64,000 bases of DNA from Parasphingorhabdus halotolerans (GTDB taxonomy: Bacteria; Pseudomonadota; Alphaproteobacteria; Sphingomonadales; Sphingomonadaceae), in assembly GCF_012516475.1 (NCBI RefSeq), contig NZ_CP051217.1, positions 2,170,001 through 2,234,000 of the forward strand. Direction: 5' to 3'. Of this stretch, positions 27,708 to 37,670 are shown piece by piece; positions within the stretch are counted from its first letter, which is position 1; every line of letters begins with the position of its first letter. Made by a program: the position numbers and the translations under genes. Below the pieces are notes generated by a model, which saw nothing but the letters and a program-made list of their open reading frames with translations, ran no database searches and was not told where the DNA came from.

Positions 27708-28297
27708 TGAGCAAACTCCGCCCTGACCTGCAAATCATTGCCGACAATATTGTACCGTATAGCCGCGTCCTCGACATCGGCTGCGGGGACGGCGCGCTGA
27801 TGGCCGCGCTACGGGATGATAAGGATGTTGATGCGCGGGGATTGGAGATTGATCCGGCCAATGTGTCCAGTGCCGTAGCAAAAGGACTTAGCGTGGTGCA
27901 GGGCGATGCTGATATCGACCTCAGCGCCTATCCCGACGGCAGCTTTGATTATGCGGTGCTCAGCCAGACCTTGCAAACCACCCACCGCCCCGATGTAATG
28001 CTCGAAGAGCTATTACGCATCGGCAAGCAGGCCTTTGTCAGCTTCCCCAATTTCGCTCACTGGCGCGTGCGGATGTCGTTGCTCTTTGGCGGCCGGATGC
28101 CGGTTACGCGGCTATTGCCGCAAACCTGGTATGACACCCCCAATATCCACCACGTCACCATAGACGATTTCCGCGCGCTGGTTCGCGACGGGAAGTTGCA
28201 GCAAGAAGGGCAGTGGTTTTTAAGCGGGGATAAGCAGACGAGTAAAGCAGCGGCGAACTTACTGGCCGAACATGCAGTGTTTTTGTTGCGGGGGTAA
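27707..28297 (+). CDS. metW: methionine biosynthesis protein MetW
   Basis: 196-aa class I methyltransferase-fold protein. SAM-type motif VLDIGCGDGALMAAL, then GLEIDPANVSSAVAKGLSVVQGDAD, YAVLSQTLQTTHRPD and the very conserved FPNFAHWRVRMSLLFGGRMP with DTPNIHHVTIDDF. MetW partners with MetX and raises homoserine acetyltransferase activity in several proteobacteria. ATG at 27707 overlaps the metX stop by one base (TGATG), so the two are coupled. A GTG at 27704 is a weaker alternative. Confidence 0.94.
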   Translation: MSKLRPDLQIIADNIVPYSRVLDIGCGDGALMAALRDDKDVDARGLEIDPANVSSAVAKGLSVVQGDADIDLSAYPDGSFDYAVLSQTLQTTHRPDVMLEELLRIGKQAFVSFPNFAHWRVRMSLLFGGRMPVTRLLPQTWYDTPNIHHVTIDDFRALVRDGKLQQEGQWFLSGDKQTSKAAANLLAEHAVFLLRG

Positions 28298-28314
28298 TCC
28301 GCGCAAAGATATAA

Positions 28315-28341
28315 TTGACATTGTACAAAAGCTGGTACAAT
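28315..28341 (+). promoter_or_regulatory. yefM-yoeB promoter and TGTACA-type operator
   Basis: TTGACA at 28315-28320 and TACAAT at 28336-28341 form a -35/-10 pair with a 15-bp spacer. Between and within them lie TTGTACAA (28321-28328, perfect palindrome with TGTACA core) and GTACAA (28335-28340). TGTACA cores are the known binding sites of YefM and YefM-YoeB in E. coli, so autorepression is expected. The likely +1 near 28348 is only about 3 nt before the yefM ATG, so the mRNA may be nearly leaderless. Confidence 0.7.
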
Positions 28342-28350
28342 ACTTCTTCT

Positions 28351-28605
28351 ATGCTACTGGAAAACTTCTCGAAAGCCCGTGCAAATTTAAAAGCACTGAT
28401 GGACCGTGTGGTAGAAGACAAGATACCGCTAAAGATTCAGCGCCAAAACGGCGAGGCAGTTATTATGATCTCCGAAAGCGAATGGGCCGGGATGGAGGAA
28501 ACGATTTATCTGCTGTCTTCGCCAGCCAATGCAAAAGCATTGATGGAATCAATCCGTCAACTGGACGCCGGAGAGGGTTTCGAGCCTGAAGAATTCAAAA
28601 AGTGA
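28351..28605 (+). CDS. yefM: antitoxin YefM (Phd/YefM family)
   Basis: 84-aa antitoxin, the same size as E. coli YefM (83 aa). N-terminal DNA-binding part LLENFSKARANLKALMDRVV and the family segment VIMISESEWAGMEETIYLLSS are clear; the acidic C-terminus (LDAGEGFEPEEFKK) should wrap the toxin. ATG at 28351. Its stop overlaps the toxin's GTG start by 4 nt (GTGA), ensuring coupled production. Controlled by the operator just upstream. Confidence 0.93.
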   Translation: MLLENFSKARANLKALMDRVVEDKIPLKIQRQNGEAVIMISESEWAGMEETIYLLSSPANAKALMESIRQLDAGEGFEPEEFKK

Positions 28606-28868
28606 AGTTATTGTTCTCAGGCGAAAGTTGGCCGGAATATAAACAGCTGCGTAAAAGTGACCCCAAACTTAGTGACCGTCTGGATGCTTTAATTGAGGAA
28701 TGTCGATGTCACCCTTTTAAGGGTACTGGAAAACCGGAGCCGTTGCGCGGCCAGTTAAAAGGCTGGTGGTCGCGCCGCATTAATCGTGAACACCGGCTGG
28801 TCTATCGCGTGCGCGGTGAGGGCGATGCGCAGGTACTGGAAGTGGCGCAGTGCCGGTATCATTATTGA
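28602..28868 (+). CDS. yoeB: toxin YoeB (ribosome-dependent mRNA endonuclease)
   Basis: 88-aa RelE-fold toxin, start GTG 28602. It follows the YoeB pattern closely: ESWPEYKQLRKSD, HPFKGTGKPEPLRGQLKGWW, SRRINREHRLVYRV and the terminal AQCRYHY. Residues corresponding to the catalytic Glu46, Arg65, His83 and Tyr84 of E. coli YoeB appear present (KPEPL, EHRLVY, RYHY), so the toxin is probably active. In the ribosomal A site YoeB cleaves mRNA and arrests translation. Lies between metW and an AT-rich orphan gene. Confidence 0.94.
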   Translation: MKLLFSGESWPEYKQLRKSDPKLSDRLDALIEECRCHPFKGTGKPEPLRGQLKGWWSRRINREHRLVYRVRGEGDAQVLEVAQCRYHY

Positions 28869-28950
28869 GGTTTGATAAGCAGAATTATTACGCGGAAGCG
28901 AATTTACAGCTCGAACACTCGGTTCTTTTGTTGAGGGATTGGTTTGTTTT

Positions 28951-29688
28951 ATGACTTGGCTTTCATTAGGTACAGAAGCTATTCTAGAAAAACACGTAGA
29001 AAAATCTCTAATTCAATCAATCACTGATAGCTGCATAGAGCTTAAATCTCGACGTACTGAGTCAGCGCCATATCCAAACCCAACAAAATTAAGCAATTTC
29101 AATCGTGCAAATTCAAACTGCATTGTAATGCAACAGTCATTACTACATCGTATGGAAAAACTGACACTTTCTTTGGGAGATATGTTACTTCACTCAAATG
29201 TTTACGGACTGGCACTGCTCATTAGAGCCCATTATGAATCTGCTGCCTTACTAGGTTACTTTTGTTACCGGCTTAACTCTCTGAAGTGTGGATACATCTC
29301 GTTTGATGATTTCCAGCATGATCTGGCGCGAGTAATGATAAGTTCGAAGCATGACCATTTTAAAGAGGCGCCACTGCCTCAGAACATCCTGAAATGCATA
29401 GATCGTACTGATAAATATTTATCAGGTGAACTTGGTTTTAAAACATCAAATATTGTAGCAGACAATCACGGTTGGCTTTCAGAGTTTTGTCATCCGAACT
29501 TTCTCTCCATGTCATCTTCGCTGTTAGTCGATAAAGAAAATGAGCAAATAGTTTTTCGTCACGGAGCAAAAATGCTTGAGCGAGAAGCACAGCTCTTAGG
29601 CTACTCTGATATTAGCTTAAAGTTATTCGTATTGCTTTTTGATGCATTTGACGAAATGCGTTTAGATAGGTTCGCACAAAAGTTATAG
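28951..29688 (+). CDS. hypothetical protein, AT-rich orphan gene
   Basis: 245 aa from ATG 28951 (a TTG at 28939 adds four residues). Mostly helical, with a central LALLIRAHYESAALLGYFCY (R...E) helix and SEFCHPNFLSMSS further on, a layout reminiscent of DUF5677-like proteins; the match is weak. Clearly lower GC and different codon use from its neighbours. It ends 3 nt before the convergent prfC stop. Its position next to a toxin-antitoxin pair suggests joint acquisition. No function assigned. Confidence 0.6.
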   Translation: MTWLSLGTEAILEKHVEKSLIQSITDSCIELKSRRTESAPYPNPTKLSNFNRANSNCIVMQQSLLHRMEKLTLSLGDMLLHSNVYGLALLIRAHYESAALLGYFCYRLNSLKCGYISFDDFQHDLARVMISSKHDHFKEAPLPQNILKCIDRTDKYLSGELGFKTSNIVADNHGWLSEFCHPNFLSMSSSLLVDKENEQIVFRHGAKMLEREAQLLGYSDISLKLFVLLFDAFDEMRLDRFAQKL

Positions 29689-29691
29689 TTA

Positions 29692-31253
29692 TCACCGCTC
29701 CCGAGTAGCACTAAACTTAATCTCGGGATTGCGTTCTTCCTGATAGCCGACATCCCATGCGCTTTTTGCCAGAAATACCAGATTATCATCGCGGTCTTTC
29801 GCCAGAGATGTCTGGTTGATATTCGCAAAAGCTTGCAATGTCGCATCTTCGCCGCTGATCCAGCGGGCGGTTTCGAAGGGGCCATTTCGAGATAGGCATC
29901 GACCTTATATTCCGCCTCCAGCCGTGATACGAGAACTTCCAACTGCAATTGCCCGACCACGCCAATGATCCAGTTTGCGCCCAGTTCAGGATAAAAGACC
30001 TGCACCACGCCTTCTTCGGATAGATCATCCAGCGCCTTGCGCAATTGCTTGGTCTTGGTCGGATCGCGCAGAATTACGCGGCGTAATATTTCCGGCGCGA
30101 AATTCGGCAGACCGGTGATCCGCACCTGATTTTTCTCGGACAAAGTATCGCCCACCCGCAACGTACCGTGATTGGGTATGCCGATAATATCACCCGGTTC
30201 GGCCGTATCAGCAATCTCCCGGTCCTGTGCAAAAAACAGGATCGGCGAATGGATCGCAATGGGTTTGCCAAGGCCCGAAGGCGTCAGTTTCATGCCGCGT
30301 TTGAACTCGCCCGAACACAGCCGCATAAAGGCAATCCGGTCGCGGTGCTGCGGGTCCATATTCGCCTGAATCTTGAAAATGAAACCGGTGACATCTTCGC
30401 TCGCTGGATCAATCGGCGCGGGTTCCGCCGGTTGCGGCCGCGGCGACGGCGCATAGTCGGCAATCGCCTCGATCAGTTCCTCCACGCCAAATTGTTTCAG
30501 TGCAGAGCCAAAATAGACCGGAGTGAGGTCGCCGTTCTGATAAGCCTCCAGATCAAAGCTGCTATATCCGCCTTGTGCCAACTCGCCTTCGCTGGTCAGC
30601 CGTTCGAGCGCGCCTTCGCTCAGGACATCGGCTAGCTTGGGATCATCCAGTCCTGTAAACTGCTGCGACACACCGTCATATTGTTTGCTGTCACCCGTCG
30701 GTTGATGCAGCTGGTTGCGGACCAGATCATAGACGCCCTCAAACTGACCACCCATCCCGGTTGGCCAGCTCATCGGACACACATCCAGTGCCAGTTTATC
30801 GGCAACCTCGTCAAGCAGTTCAAATGGATCGCGCCCTTCGCGGTCGACCTTGTTGACGAAGGTGATGATCGGTACCGACCGCATTCGGCAGACTTCGAAC
30901 AGTTTCAGCGTCTGCGCCTCAATCCCGCTGGCGGCATCGATCACCATGATCGCGCTGTCGACGGCGGTCAGCGTGCGGTAGGTATCTTCGGAAAAATCTT
31001 CATGGCCCGGTGTATCGAGCAGGTTGAAGACAATCCCATTGCGTTCAAATGTCATCACCGAGCTGGTAACCGAAATCCCGCGCTGCTGCTCGATCTTCAT
31101 CCAGTCCGACCGCGCCCGCCGGTTGTCGCCGCGCGCCTTGACCTCGCCGGCCAGGTGAATAGCGCCGCCTTTTAAAAGCAGCTTCTCGGTCAGCGTCGTC
31201 TTACCCGCGTCGGGGTGCGAGATGATTGCAAATGTGCGGCGTGGGTTGGTCAT
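29692..31253 (-). pseudogene. prfC: peptide chain release factor 3 PrfC, frame broken near C-terminus
   Basis: Translational GTPase that recycles RF1/RF2 after termination. GTPase motifs are intact: SHPDAGKTTLTEKLL (G1), RGISVTSSVM (G2), DTPGHEDF (G3) and NKVD (G4), followed by domain 2/3 sequence to EYKVDAYLEMAP. There the frame breaks at the run of four G at 29878-29881 (plus strand). One more G restores APFETARWISGEDA and a C-terminus ending SATRER at 29692, giving 520 aa, near E. coli RF3 (529). Uncorrected, translation would run to 29601 with an unrelated tail overlapping the orphan gene. A sequence error is the likely cause. Confidence 0.9.
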
Positions 31254-31316
31254 GATGAGCTTTCAAATGGAATAGGGACGCAGATAGACAGATAGCGAAG
31301 CAAATCAACTGTCTGG

Positions 31317-32215
31317 TCAGCTTTCCTTGAGGCGTATGTGCATTCGAAAGGATCGCTCTGCGCCGCTGTCGAGCATCATGATGCCCGGTTTTTCCGTAAA
31401 ATCGCCATCAAAACCAACCGGATCCGCCATGCCAGCCCAAGGCTCAACGCAGAGATAGCGAGCGCCCGGCTTCTGCCAGATGCCCAGCATCGGCGTGTCC
31501 GGAAATTCCATTTCGAGCATCGGATCGCCGGGGACGCCCCAGAGGAGGGAGCGGCTTTGCAAGTCATCCCAGATGATCGCGTCTTCTTCGAAATGGACGA
31601 AGCGCGGTTTGAAGATATTGTCGGTGACGGGGATGGGTGGCGGGTCGGTTCGATCAAGCCGGGCTCGCCACCAATCCGGCGGATAGGCGCAGGCTCCGGT
31701 TTGGCGAAGATGATCTGATGATCCTCGATATTGCGGCCATAAGGCATCGGCCAGGCGAAAGCGGGATGAAAACCAAAGCTGAAGGGCATCGGTTTCTCGT
31801 CGTCATTGGCCACTGTGGCGGTCATCTGCAATTGGTCACCGGCGATTTCAAACGCCATGGTGAGCGCAAATTCAAACGGATATTGTCTGCGGGTCTCTTC
31901 GCTGGCTGACAGATTGAAAGTGACGCGATTGCTGTCTTGCTCAATGATGTCAAATTGCTGTCGCCGAGCAAAACCGTGCTTCTCCATGTCGCAAGTTTTC
32001 TCACCCAGACGATATTGATCGCGGCGCAACTGGCCGACAACAGGAAACAGCAATGGCGCGCGGCCCGTCCAATAGGCGGGGTCGGCATCGGTCATCAGCT
32101 CACGGCCAGCGCTGTCACAAAGCGAGGAGAGCTCTGCACCCAAAGGGTTGATCCGGGCCGATAGCGTCTCCGACCCGATATTGATCCATGATTTGTAAGG
32201 CGTTGGATGAGCCAT
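31317..32215 (-). pseudogene. aldose 1-epimerase family protein (LacX-like), frame broken
   Basis: Galactose mutarotase-like protein that would interconvert sugar anomers. N-terminal motifs NPLGAELSSLCDSAGRELM, GRAPLLFPVVGQLRRDQY, EKHGFARRQQF and FSFGFHPAFAWPMP are in frame 1; the C-terminal part (NIFKPRFVHFEEDAIIWD, EMEFPDTPMLGIWQKPG, YLCVEPWAGMADP) is in the next frame. The join lies around 31626-31644 (G runs in the plus strand); one extra G gives a continuous 299-aa protein, the family's normal size. The exact run cannot be fixed. Probably a sequencing error. Confidence 0.82.
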
Positions 32216-32233
32216 TTTTCAGTTTCTCTAGCT

Positions 32234-32315
32234 TGTCATTCCCGCGAAGGCGGGAACCCAGTTTCTTGCTGGTTTGTCTGTGAATTCTGATTCCCCGCCT
32301 GCGCGGGGATGACAA
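32234..32315. repeat. pair of inverted REP-like palindromes
   Basis: Two copies of a short palindromic unit in opposite orientation: 32234-32257 (starts TTGTCATTCCCGCGAAGG) and 32291-32315 (ends GCGCGGGGATGACAA). Each unit is a small hairpin and the two together form a larger one. They lie between the pheT stop and the mutarotase start on the minus strand, so they may stabilise or end the pheST transcript. This unit type is found dispersed in many bacterial genomes. Confidence 0.75.
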
Positions 32316-32320
32316 ATGGA

Positions 32321-34711
32321 CTATCCCCTCAATTCCGCGCCCAATTTCTCAGCATTGGAGACAACCTTATCCGTAACCGCTTTCAAATCCTCATCTGTTA
32401 GCGTTGCTTCCTGCGGTTGAAGCGTCACCTCCACGGCCAGCGACTTCTTACCTTCGCCAAGACTATCCCCTTCGAACAGATCGAAAATCCGCGCATCGGT
32501 GATCAGCTTCTTGTCTGCGCCTTTGACGGCACGCACCAGATCACCGGCGGGCAGATCGCTATCCACGATAAAGGCAAAATCGCGGGTGACGCTTTGCAAT
32601 GCAGGCGGCGCAAAGGCCTCCCGCATATGGCCGGACTTCTTTTTCAGCGGAATCGCGTCGAGAAAAATCTCTGCCCCCATTGCGCTGCCTTTCAGGCCCA
32701 GCGCTTTGGTGGCGTTGGGATGAAGCGCGCCATAAGCGGCGAGGATTTTCTTCGGGCCTAGCCGCAAGGTGCCGGATTGTCCGGGATGATAGTGCGGACC
32801 TGCTGCGCCAAAATCCATCAGCTTGTCGACGGGTGCACCAGCCGCTTCGAGGATCGCCAAAACTTCGGCCTTGGCATCAAAGGCATCATATTTGGTTGCC
32901 CCGCCGCTTTGCCAGTTGCGCGCAGTTTTTTCGCCGGCCAGCATTAATCCGATGGTCGGATGTTCGGTTGCTTCCAGATAGCGCCGGCCCACTTCGAACA
33001 GGCGGATCGAGGATGCGCCGCGCGCACGGTTGCGCTGGGCCGCAGCGATCAGGCCGGGCAGCATGGATGGGCGCATATATTTCAGATCTTCGCTGATCGG
33101 GCTGGTCAGCGACCAGTGGCTACCGCCAAAGGGAGCAGCTTCCTTTTCGGAAATGAAGCTCCAGTTGACGACTTCGTTCAGGCCGCGCGCCGCCGCTGCC
33201 CGGCGGGCGTTTCGTTCCGCCAATTGCTCGGCGGAGGCCGTCGGTTTCGCTACGCCGGGTTTGCGGGGAAGCGGCGTCGAAGGCACATTGTCGAGACCTT
33301 CGATGCGAATGACTTCCTCGACAATATCCTGCCACCCCTGCACATCGCGCCGCCAGGTGGGGACGGTGATGGTCCAGTCATCTGCGACCACAAACCCGAG
33401 CGCTTCCAGTATCGTCTTCTGACGGTCAGGAGAAACATCGATACCTCCGAGCGCCAAACATTTCGCGGGATCATAGTCGATCGTCCGTTTTTCAATTGGC
33501 GGTGTGCCGGCACGGGTCACTTCGCTAGGCGTTCCACCGCAATGTTCGGAGATCAGCCAGGTGGCGACCGCCAGGCCTTCATCCAGAAACGCGGGATCGA
33601 GGCCGCGCTCGAAACGCTGGCGGGCATCGCTGGTCAGCATCAGCTTCTGGCCGGTTTTGGCGATATTTTCGGGGGTGAAATAAGCGCATTCGATCAGGAC
33701 TTCAGTCGTTCCCATTTCTGCGCCAGTCGCCGCGCCGCCCATTATGCCGCCAATATCATGCGCGCCATTGTCATCGGCGATTACCGTCATGGTCTCATCG
33801 AGTGTGTACTCATTGTCGTTCAATGCGAAGACGGTCTCACCCAGCGTGGCTTTGCGCGCAACTAGGCCGCCTTTGAGTTTCGCGACATCATAAACATGCA
33901 GAGGACGCCCCAGATCGAGCATCACGAAATTGGTGATATCAACCAGCAGGCTGATCGGTTTCTGCCCGGCAGACTTCAGATGGTTTTGCATCCAAGCGGG
34001 TGAATATCCATTGGTCACGCCGCTAACGGTGCGTGCGTAAAAAGCCGGGCAACCGTCCAGGTCGTCGGTGCGGACATCGGGGCCTGCGCCTTGACCGGCA
34101 ATGTCGAAATTTGCATCGCGATAGGCTGCTGAAAGCGATTTCAGTGTGCCGATACCGGTCGCCGCCAAATCACGTGCAATACCCCGAACGCCCATGCAAT
34201 CCTGACGGTTTGGTGTAACGGCTACGTCGAAAACCGGGTCGTCGAGCTGCGCAAAATCGGCATAGCTGTGGCCAACCGCTGCCTCTGCCGAAGCATCGAG
34301 CTCGATGATACCATCGTGATCGTCGCCAAGTTCCAGTTCGCGTGCGGAGCACATCATGCCGAAACTTTCGACATCACGAATCTTGGCGGGTTTCAAAGTG
34401 AAATCACTACCCGGGATATAGGTGCCGGGTGGGCCGAATACGCCAATCATGCCGGCCTTCGCATTGGGCGCGCCGCAGACAACTTGCCACGGCTTATCGC
34501 TGCCATCATCGACTTTCAGTAGTTGCAGCTTGTCGGCATTGGGATGTGGTCCTGCTTCGAGCACTTTTGCCACGCGAAAGGGGCGAAGAGCATCGGCCGG
34601 ATTTTCCATGTCTTCAACTTCCAAGCCAATGCTGGTGAGTTTCTCTGCGATTTCGGTGACGCTGGCATTGGTTTCCAGATGCGCTTTCAGCCATGAGAGG
34701 GAAAATTTCAT
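32321..34711 (-). CDS. pheT: phenylalanine-tRNA ligase beta subunit
   Basis: 796-aa large subunit of PheRS. N-terminal tRNA-binding (EMAP/OB) domain with [17 protein letters not shown], core [17 protein letters not shown], editing B3/B4 region with [18 protein letters not shown], and the C-terminal anticodon-binding domain ([19 protein letters not shown]). Length is normal. Its ATG overlaps the pheS stop by 4 nt (ATGA), so the two subunits are made in a coupled way. A palindrome pair follows its stop. Confidence 0.96.
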   Translation of the reverse strand: MKFSLSWLKAHLETNASVTEIAEKLTSIGLEVEDMENPADALRPFRVAKVLEAGPHPNADKLQLLKVDDGSDKPWQVVCGAPNAKAGMIGVFGPPGTYIPGSDFTLKPAKIRDVESFGMMCSARELELGDDHDGIIELDASAEAAVGHSYADFAQLDDPVFDVAVTPNRQDCMGVRGIARDLAATGIGTLKSLSAAYRDANFDIAGQGAGPDVRTDDLDGCPAFYARTVSGVTNGYSPAWMQNHLKSAGQKPISLLVDITNFVMLDLGRPLHVYDVAKLKGGLVARKATLGETVFALNDNEYTLDETMTVIADDNGAHDIGGIMGGAATGAEMGTTEVLIECAYFTPENIAKTGQKLMLTSDARQRFERGLDPAFLDEGLAVATWLISEHCGGTPSEVTRAGTPPIEKRTIDYDPAKCLALGGIDVSPDRQKTILEALGFVVADDWTITVPTWRRDVQGWQDIVEEVIRIEGLDNVPSTPLPRKPGVAKPTASAEQLAERNARRAAAARGLNEVVNWSFISEKEAAPFGGSHWSLTSPISEDLKYMRPSMLPGLIAAAQRNRARGASSIRLFEVGRRYLEATEHPTIGLMLAGEKTARNWQSGGATKYDAFDAKAEVLAILEAAGAPVDKLMDFGAAGPHYHPGQSGTLRLGPKKILAAYGALHPNATKALGLKGSAMGAEIFLDAIPLKKKSGHMREAFAPPALQSVTRDFAFIVDSDLPAGDLVRAVKGADKKLITDARIFDLFEGDSLGEGKKSLAVEVTLQPQEATLTDEDLKAVTDKVVSNAEKLGAELRG

Positions 34712-35823
34712 GCGCCAACTCCTCCGCTCAATGTCGGTACGTCCAGCGCATCAAAGCCATAATGATCAGCCCAGCGCAGATCGCCATCAAAAAACGCACG
34801 CAGGTCGTCCATGCCGTATTTAAGCATGGCCAACCGGTCGATTCCGCAACCGAAGGCAAATCCCTGCCAGACTTCGGGGTCTAAACCGCAATTGCTGATG
34901 ACATTGGGGTGCACCATGCCGGAGCCCAGAATTTCCATCCAGCCGCCATTTTCGCCGCGCGGGTCTCCGCCTATGATGCGGCGGTCATTCTCGACCGTGA
35001 AACCCAGATCGACTTCGGCAGAGGGTTCGGTAAACGGAAAATAGCTGGGGCGCAGGCGCAGGGTAATATCGTCGCGCTCAAAGAAGCCACGCACGAACGT
35101 TTCAAGCGTCCATTTCAGGTGACCCATATGAATGCCTTTATCGATCACCAGCCCTTCGACCTGGTGGAACATCGGCGTGTGGGTTGCATCGCTGTCGGAG
35201 CGATAGGTGCGGCCCGGTGCGATAATGTGGATTGGCTCGCCAGCACCGTCAGTCCGCTTTGCGACATCCATCATCGTGCGGATTTGCACCGGCGATGTGT
35301 GGGTGCGGAGCAACTTTGGCATGCCCTCATCATCCGTCTGCGGAAAATAAAATGTATCATGCATCGCCCGCGCAGGGTGGGTTTCGGGAATGTTGAGCGC
35401 AGTGAAATTATGCCAGTCGTCTTCAATTTCCGGGCCAGTAGCGACGGAGAAACCCAAGTCCGCAAATATCTCTGCCAGTTCGTCCATAACTTGTGAGACC
35501 GGGTGGATGCTTCCCTTTGGGGCGCTTGGCGGCGGTAGGGTAAGATCAAGTTTCTCGGTGGCGAGTTTGGCGTTTAAAACATCCGCCTCCATCGTTTCTT
35601 TGCGGGATGCAATAGCATCAGCGACGGCCTGGCGCGCGCCGTTGATCTTGGGGCCTTCGCTCTGCCGTTCTTCGGGCGTCATCTTACCGAGCGTTTTGAG
35701 CAGAAGTGATATCTCACCCTTTTTGCCAAGCGCCGCAACCCGAATAGCTTCCAATGCGTCGCCATCGGGCGCAGCAGCAACCTGCTCCAGATATTTGTCC
35801 TTGATCGTTTCGATGTCGCTCAT
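34708..35823 (-). CDS. pheS: phenylalanine-tRNA ligase alpha subunit
   Basis: 371-aa catalytic subunit of PheRS (class II aaRS). N-terminal coiled coil, then [19 protein letters not shown], motif-2 region [40 protein letters not shown] and motif 3 [19 protein letters not shown]. Coupled to pheT. Separated from rplT by a transcription terminator, so pheST has its own promoter in the roughly 110-nt gap. Confidence 0.96.
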   Translation of the reverse strand: MSDIETIKDKYLEQVAAAPDGDALEAIRVAALGKKGEISLLLKTLGKMTPEERQSEGPKINGARQAVADAIASRKETMEADVLNAKLATEKLDLTLPPPSAPKGSIHPVSQVMDELAEIFADLGFSVATGPEIEDDWHNFTALNIPETHPARAMHDTFYFPQTDDEGMPKLLRTHTSPVQIRTMMDVAKRTDGAGEPIHIIAPGRTYRSDSDATHTPMFHQVEGLVIDKGIHMGHLKWTLETFVRGFFERDDITLRLRPSYFPFTEPSAEVDLGFTVENDRRIIGGDPRGENGGWMEILGSGMVHPNVISNCGLDPEVWQGFAFGCGIDRLAMLKYGMDDLRAFFDGDLRWADHYGFDALDVPTLSGGVGA

Positions 35824-35880
35824 CGTTTTGTCCCGTTTCTTATCGCTAGTCCGTCTAGCAACCTGACCGCAAAACCCAAT

Positions 35881-35913
35881 AAAAAAGCGCCGCGAGATTG
35901 CTCTCCGGCGCTT
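35881..35913 (-). terminator. rho-independent terminator after rpmI-rplT
   Basis: On the minus strand AAGCGCCG (35913-35906) pairs with CGGCGCTT (35892-35885) around a short loop and is followed by a run of T (35886-35881). It lies 20 nt after the rplT stop and before pheS, ending the ribosomal protein transcript. Confidence 0.8.
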
Positions 35914-35933
35914 CTTTGAAATTATGTAAACAC

Positions 35934-36296
35934 TTAAGCCTTAGCCAAAGCATCCTGCGCCTGTTTGATGACGCCGCTAAACACTGCCGGTTCATTCATT
36001 GCCAGATCGGCCATCACTTTACGGTCGAGTTCAATCCCGGCCAATTTGGTGCCGTGGATGAATGTGCCGTAGGTCATGCCTTCTGCACGAACCGCAGCGT
36101 TAATCCGCTGGATCCAGATAGCGCGGAAAGCCCGCTTCTTAACTTTGCGATCACGATACGCATATTGACCGGCTTTTTCGACAGCCTGCCGCGCGATGCG
36201 GATGGTATTTTTGCGGCGGCCATAATAGCCTTTAGCCTGATCCAGTAATCTTTTATGTTTTGTACGAGTGGTCGTACCCCGTTTTACACGTGCCAT
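35934..36296 (-). CDS. rplT: 50S ribosomal protein L20
   Basis: 120-aa L20, the normal length, very basic at the N-terminus: [58 protein letters not shown], then [20 protein letters not shown]. It binds 23S rRNA early in 50S assembly. Downstream of rpmI with a long inverted repeat in between and a terminator behind. infC is not in the window. Confidence 0.98.
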   Translation of the reverse strand: MARVKRGTTTRTKHKRLLDQAKGYYGRRKNTIRIARQAVEKAGQYAYRDRKVKKRAFRAIWIQRINAAVRAEGMTYGTFIHGTKLAGIELDRKVMADLAMNEPAVFSGVIKQAQDALAKA

Positions 36297-36345
36297 TTTT
36301 CAAATATTCCTGCGTTATTCTGCGACTATCGTCGCTTCTGTGCCG

Positions 36346-36411
36346 GCCCATCTCCCCCTCCCAACCACCCAGTCAAACTACCCTATGGGTGGTTGGGAGG
36401 GGGAGATGGGC
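36346..36411. repeat. 25-bp near-perfect inverted repeat between rpmI and rplT
   Basis: The arm at 36346-36370 (ending CCCTCCCAACCACCC) pairs exactly with 36387-36411 around a 16-nt loop. The arms are strongly strand-biased (C/T-rich versus A/G-rich). No T run follows on the minus strand, so it is not a standard terminator. It would form a very stable hairpin in the rpmI-rplT mRNA and could be an mRNA-stability or attenuation element, or a dispersed repeat. Confidence 0.85.
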
Positions 36412-36429
36412 TGGAGCCGCTAAATTAAA

Positions 36430-36630
36430 TTAGAGCCCGTAAGGCGCCCATTTTTTCACCGTTTTCGCATCCGCATCACATAATTTCTTGGTGCCGCGCT
36501 GCTGACGGATATATTTGCTGTTATGGCTCATCAAACGGTGGCGTTTGCCGGCTACGCCGTGCTTTACCTTGCCGTTCGCGGTGATTTTGAAGCGTTTCTT
36601 CACACCACTTTTGGTCTTCAACTTGGGCAT
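36430..36630 (-). CDS. rpmI: 50S ribosomal protein L35
   Basis: 66-aa L35 with [40 protein letters not shown] and the C-terminal APYGL; length is normal. First gene of the rpmI-rplT unit. AGGAG (36638-36642 on the plus-strand complement) lies just upstream as ribosome binding site. Confidence 0.98.
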   Translation of the reverse strand: MPKLKTKSGVKKRFKITANGKVKHGVAGKRHRLMSHNSKYIRQQRGTKKLCDADAKTVKKWAPYGL

Positions 36631-36779
36631 TTTGGTCTCCTTTAGAAGTTACCGTTACGGACACTTATGGCAGCCCACACTGGCCAGAGCGTCACATCGG
36701 AAGGGTGCACATAGCGGGATTCGGAGGGAATGCAAGGGAGAATGCAAGAACAGTCACACTGACTGATGTGGAGATGGTG

Positions 36780-37670
36780 TTAATCCTTCGCCGGATCATG
36801 CAGCACCTGCATTCCGGCTCCCGCTGCTGCCATGCGGCTGTGCACGGCGGCGTTCATAAACGGGTGAGGTTGCGCTTTATATTCTGTCGCGCTCATGCCC
36901 ATGAAGCGTTTGAAGTCGCGGCCGAAATGGGCCTGATCATAATATTGCGGATCGAGCGATGATATCCAGTTTTGGGACGGGTTGAGCATATTTTCCGCGA
37001 GGCTTCGCAGAAACCGCTGGCGCTGCAGCAGCAATTTCGGTGCGAAACCAAATGCCCGCCTGCTCAGCCGGTCCAGCGTGCGGCCCGTAATATTCAGCCG
37101 GTCTGCCATCGCCTGGACGGTGACAAGATCAGGATCTACCAGAATTTCATGCGCGCGCCTGACCAGAATATCGTCCTCGGGCGCGCTTTCAAGCAATCCG
37201 GCGAGATGGCGGTTTAACGCGGCTGCTTCATTCTTTGGATCTGGTTGTTTGCTGCCGAAAAGCTTCTTGCGGAGCGGAGCGAAGTCGCCAAAGGCTGGAT
37301 CAGCGTCACCGTCGCAGGTCCGATCAACATAGTCTTCGGCAGATTTTCCTATGAATTTGGCCCAGCCCAAGGGCAGCAAGCCGATGCCCCACATCCGGAT
37401 CGTAGATGCCGAAAAATATGTCGCCTTACTGGTCGGCCCGAGGACACCGAAGGCCGGTGCGACGGCAGGTTCCTGATCGCCAACCGCCGCTATCATCGTG
37501 GCAGGATTGAAGAAGCGAAGGTTCGCCCATTCGGGATGCAAATAGTCCGAGACGCGTTCGCTATCGGCAATATTGACTTCGGTGAGATATAGCGTGGAAA
37601 TATAAGGTTTGAGCGCCTCATCGGGAAGAAAGAAACGGACCGTCACCGGCGCGCTGTTCAATGATGACAC
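36780..37670 (-). CDS. AraC-family transcriptional regulator
   Basis: 296 aa. The C-terminal third carries the double helix-turn-helix: LVTVQAMADRLNITGRTLDR, RRAFGFAPKLLLQRQRFLRS and DQAHFGRDFKRFMGMSATEY, with the usual P-x-x-Y/F region. The N-terminal half resembles DUF6597-type sensor domains of AraC proteins (FFLPDEALKPYISTLYLTEV). Its start overlaps the hisN 3' end by 13 nt, so co-transcription is possible. Target genes are not evident. Confidence 0.88.
   Translation of the reverse strand: MSSLNSAPVTVRFFLPDEALKPYISTLYLTEVNIADSERVSDYLHPEWANLRFFNPATMIAAVGDQEPAVAPAFGVLGPTSKATYFSASTIRMWGIGLLPLGWAKFIGKSAEDYVDRTCDGDADPAFGDFAPLRKKLFGSKQPDPKNEAAALNRHLAGLLESAPEDDILVRRAHEILVDPDLVTVQAMADRLNITGRTLDRLSRRAFGFAPKLLLQRQRFLRSLAENMLNPSQNWISSLDPQYYDQAHFGRDFKRFMGMSATEYKAQPHPFMNAAVHSRMAAAGAGMQVLHDPAKD

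Noticed and set aside
32960..33865. 301-codon plus-strand open frame opposite pheT
   Set aside because: It is the antisense of a highly conserved gene; length follows from GC-rich codon use and the translation resembles nothing known.
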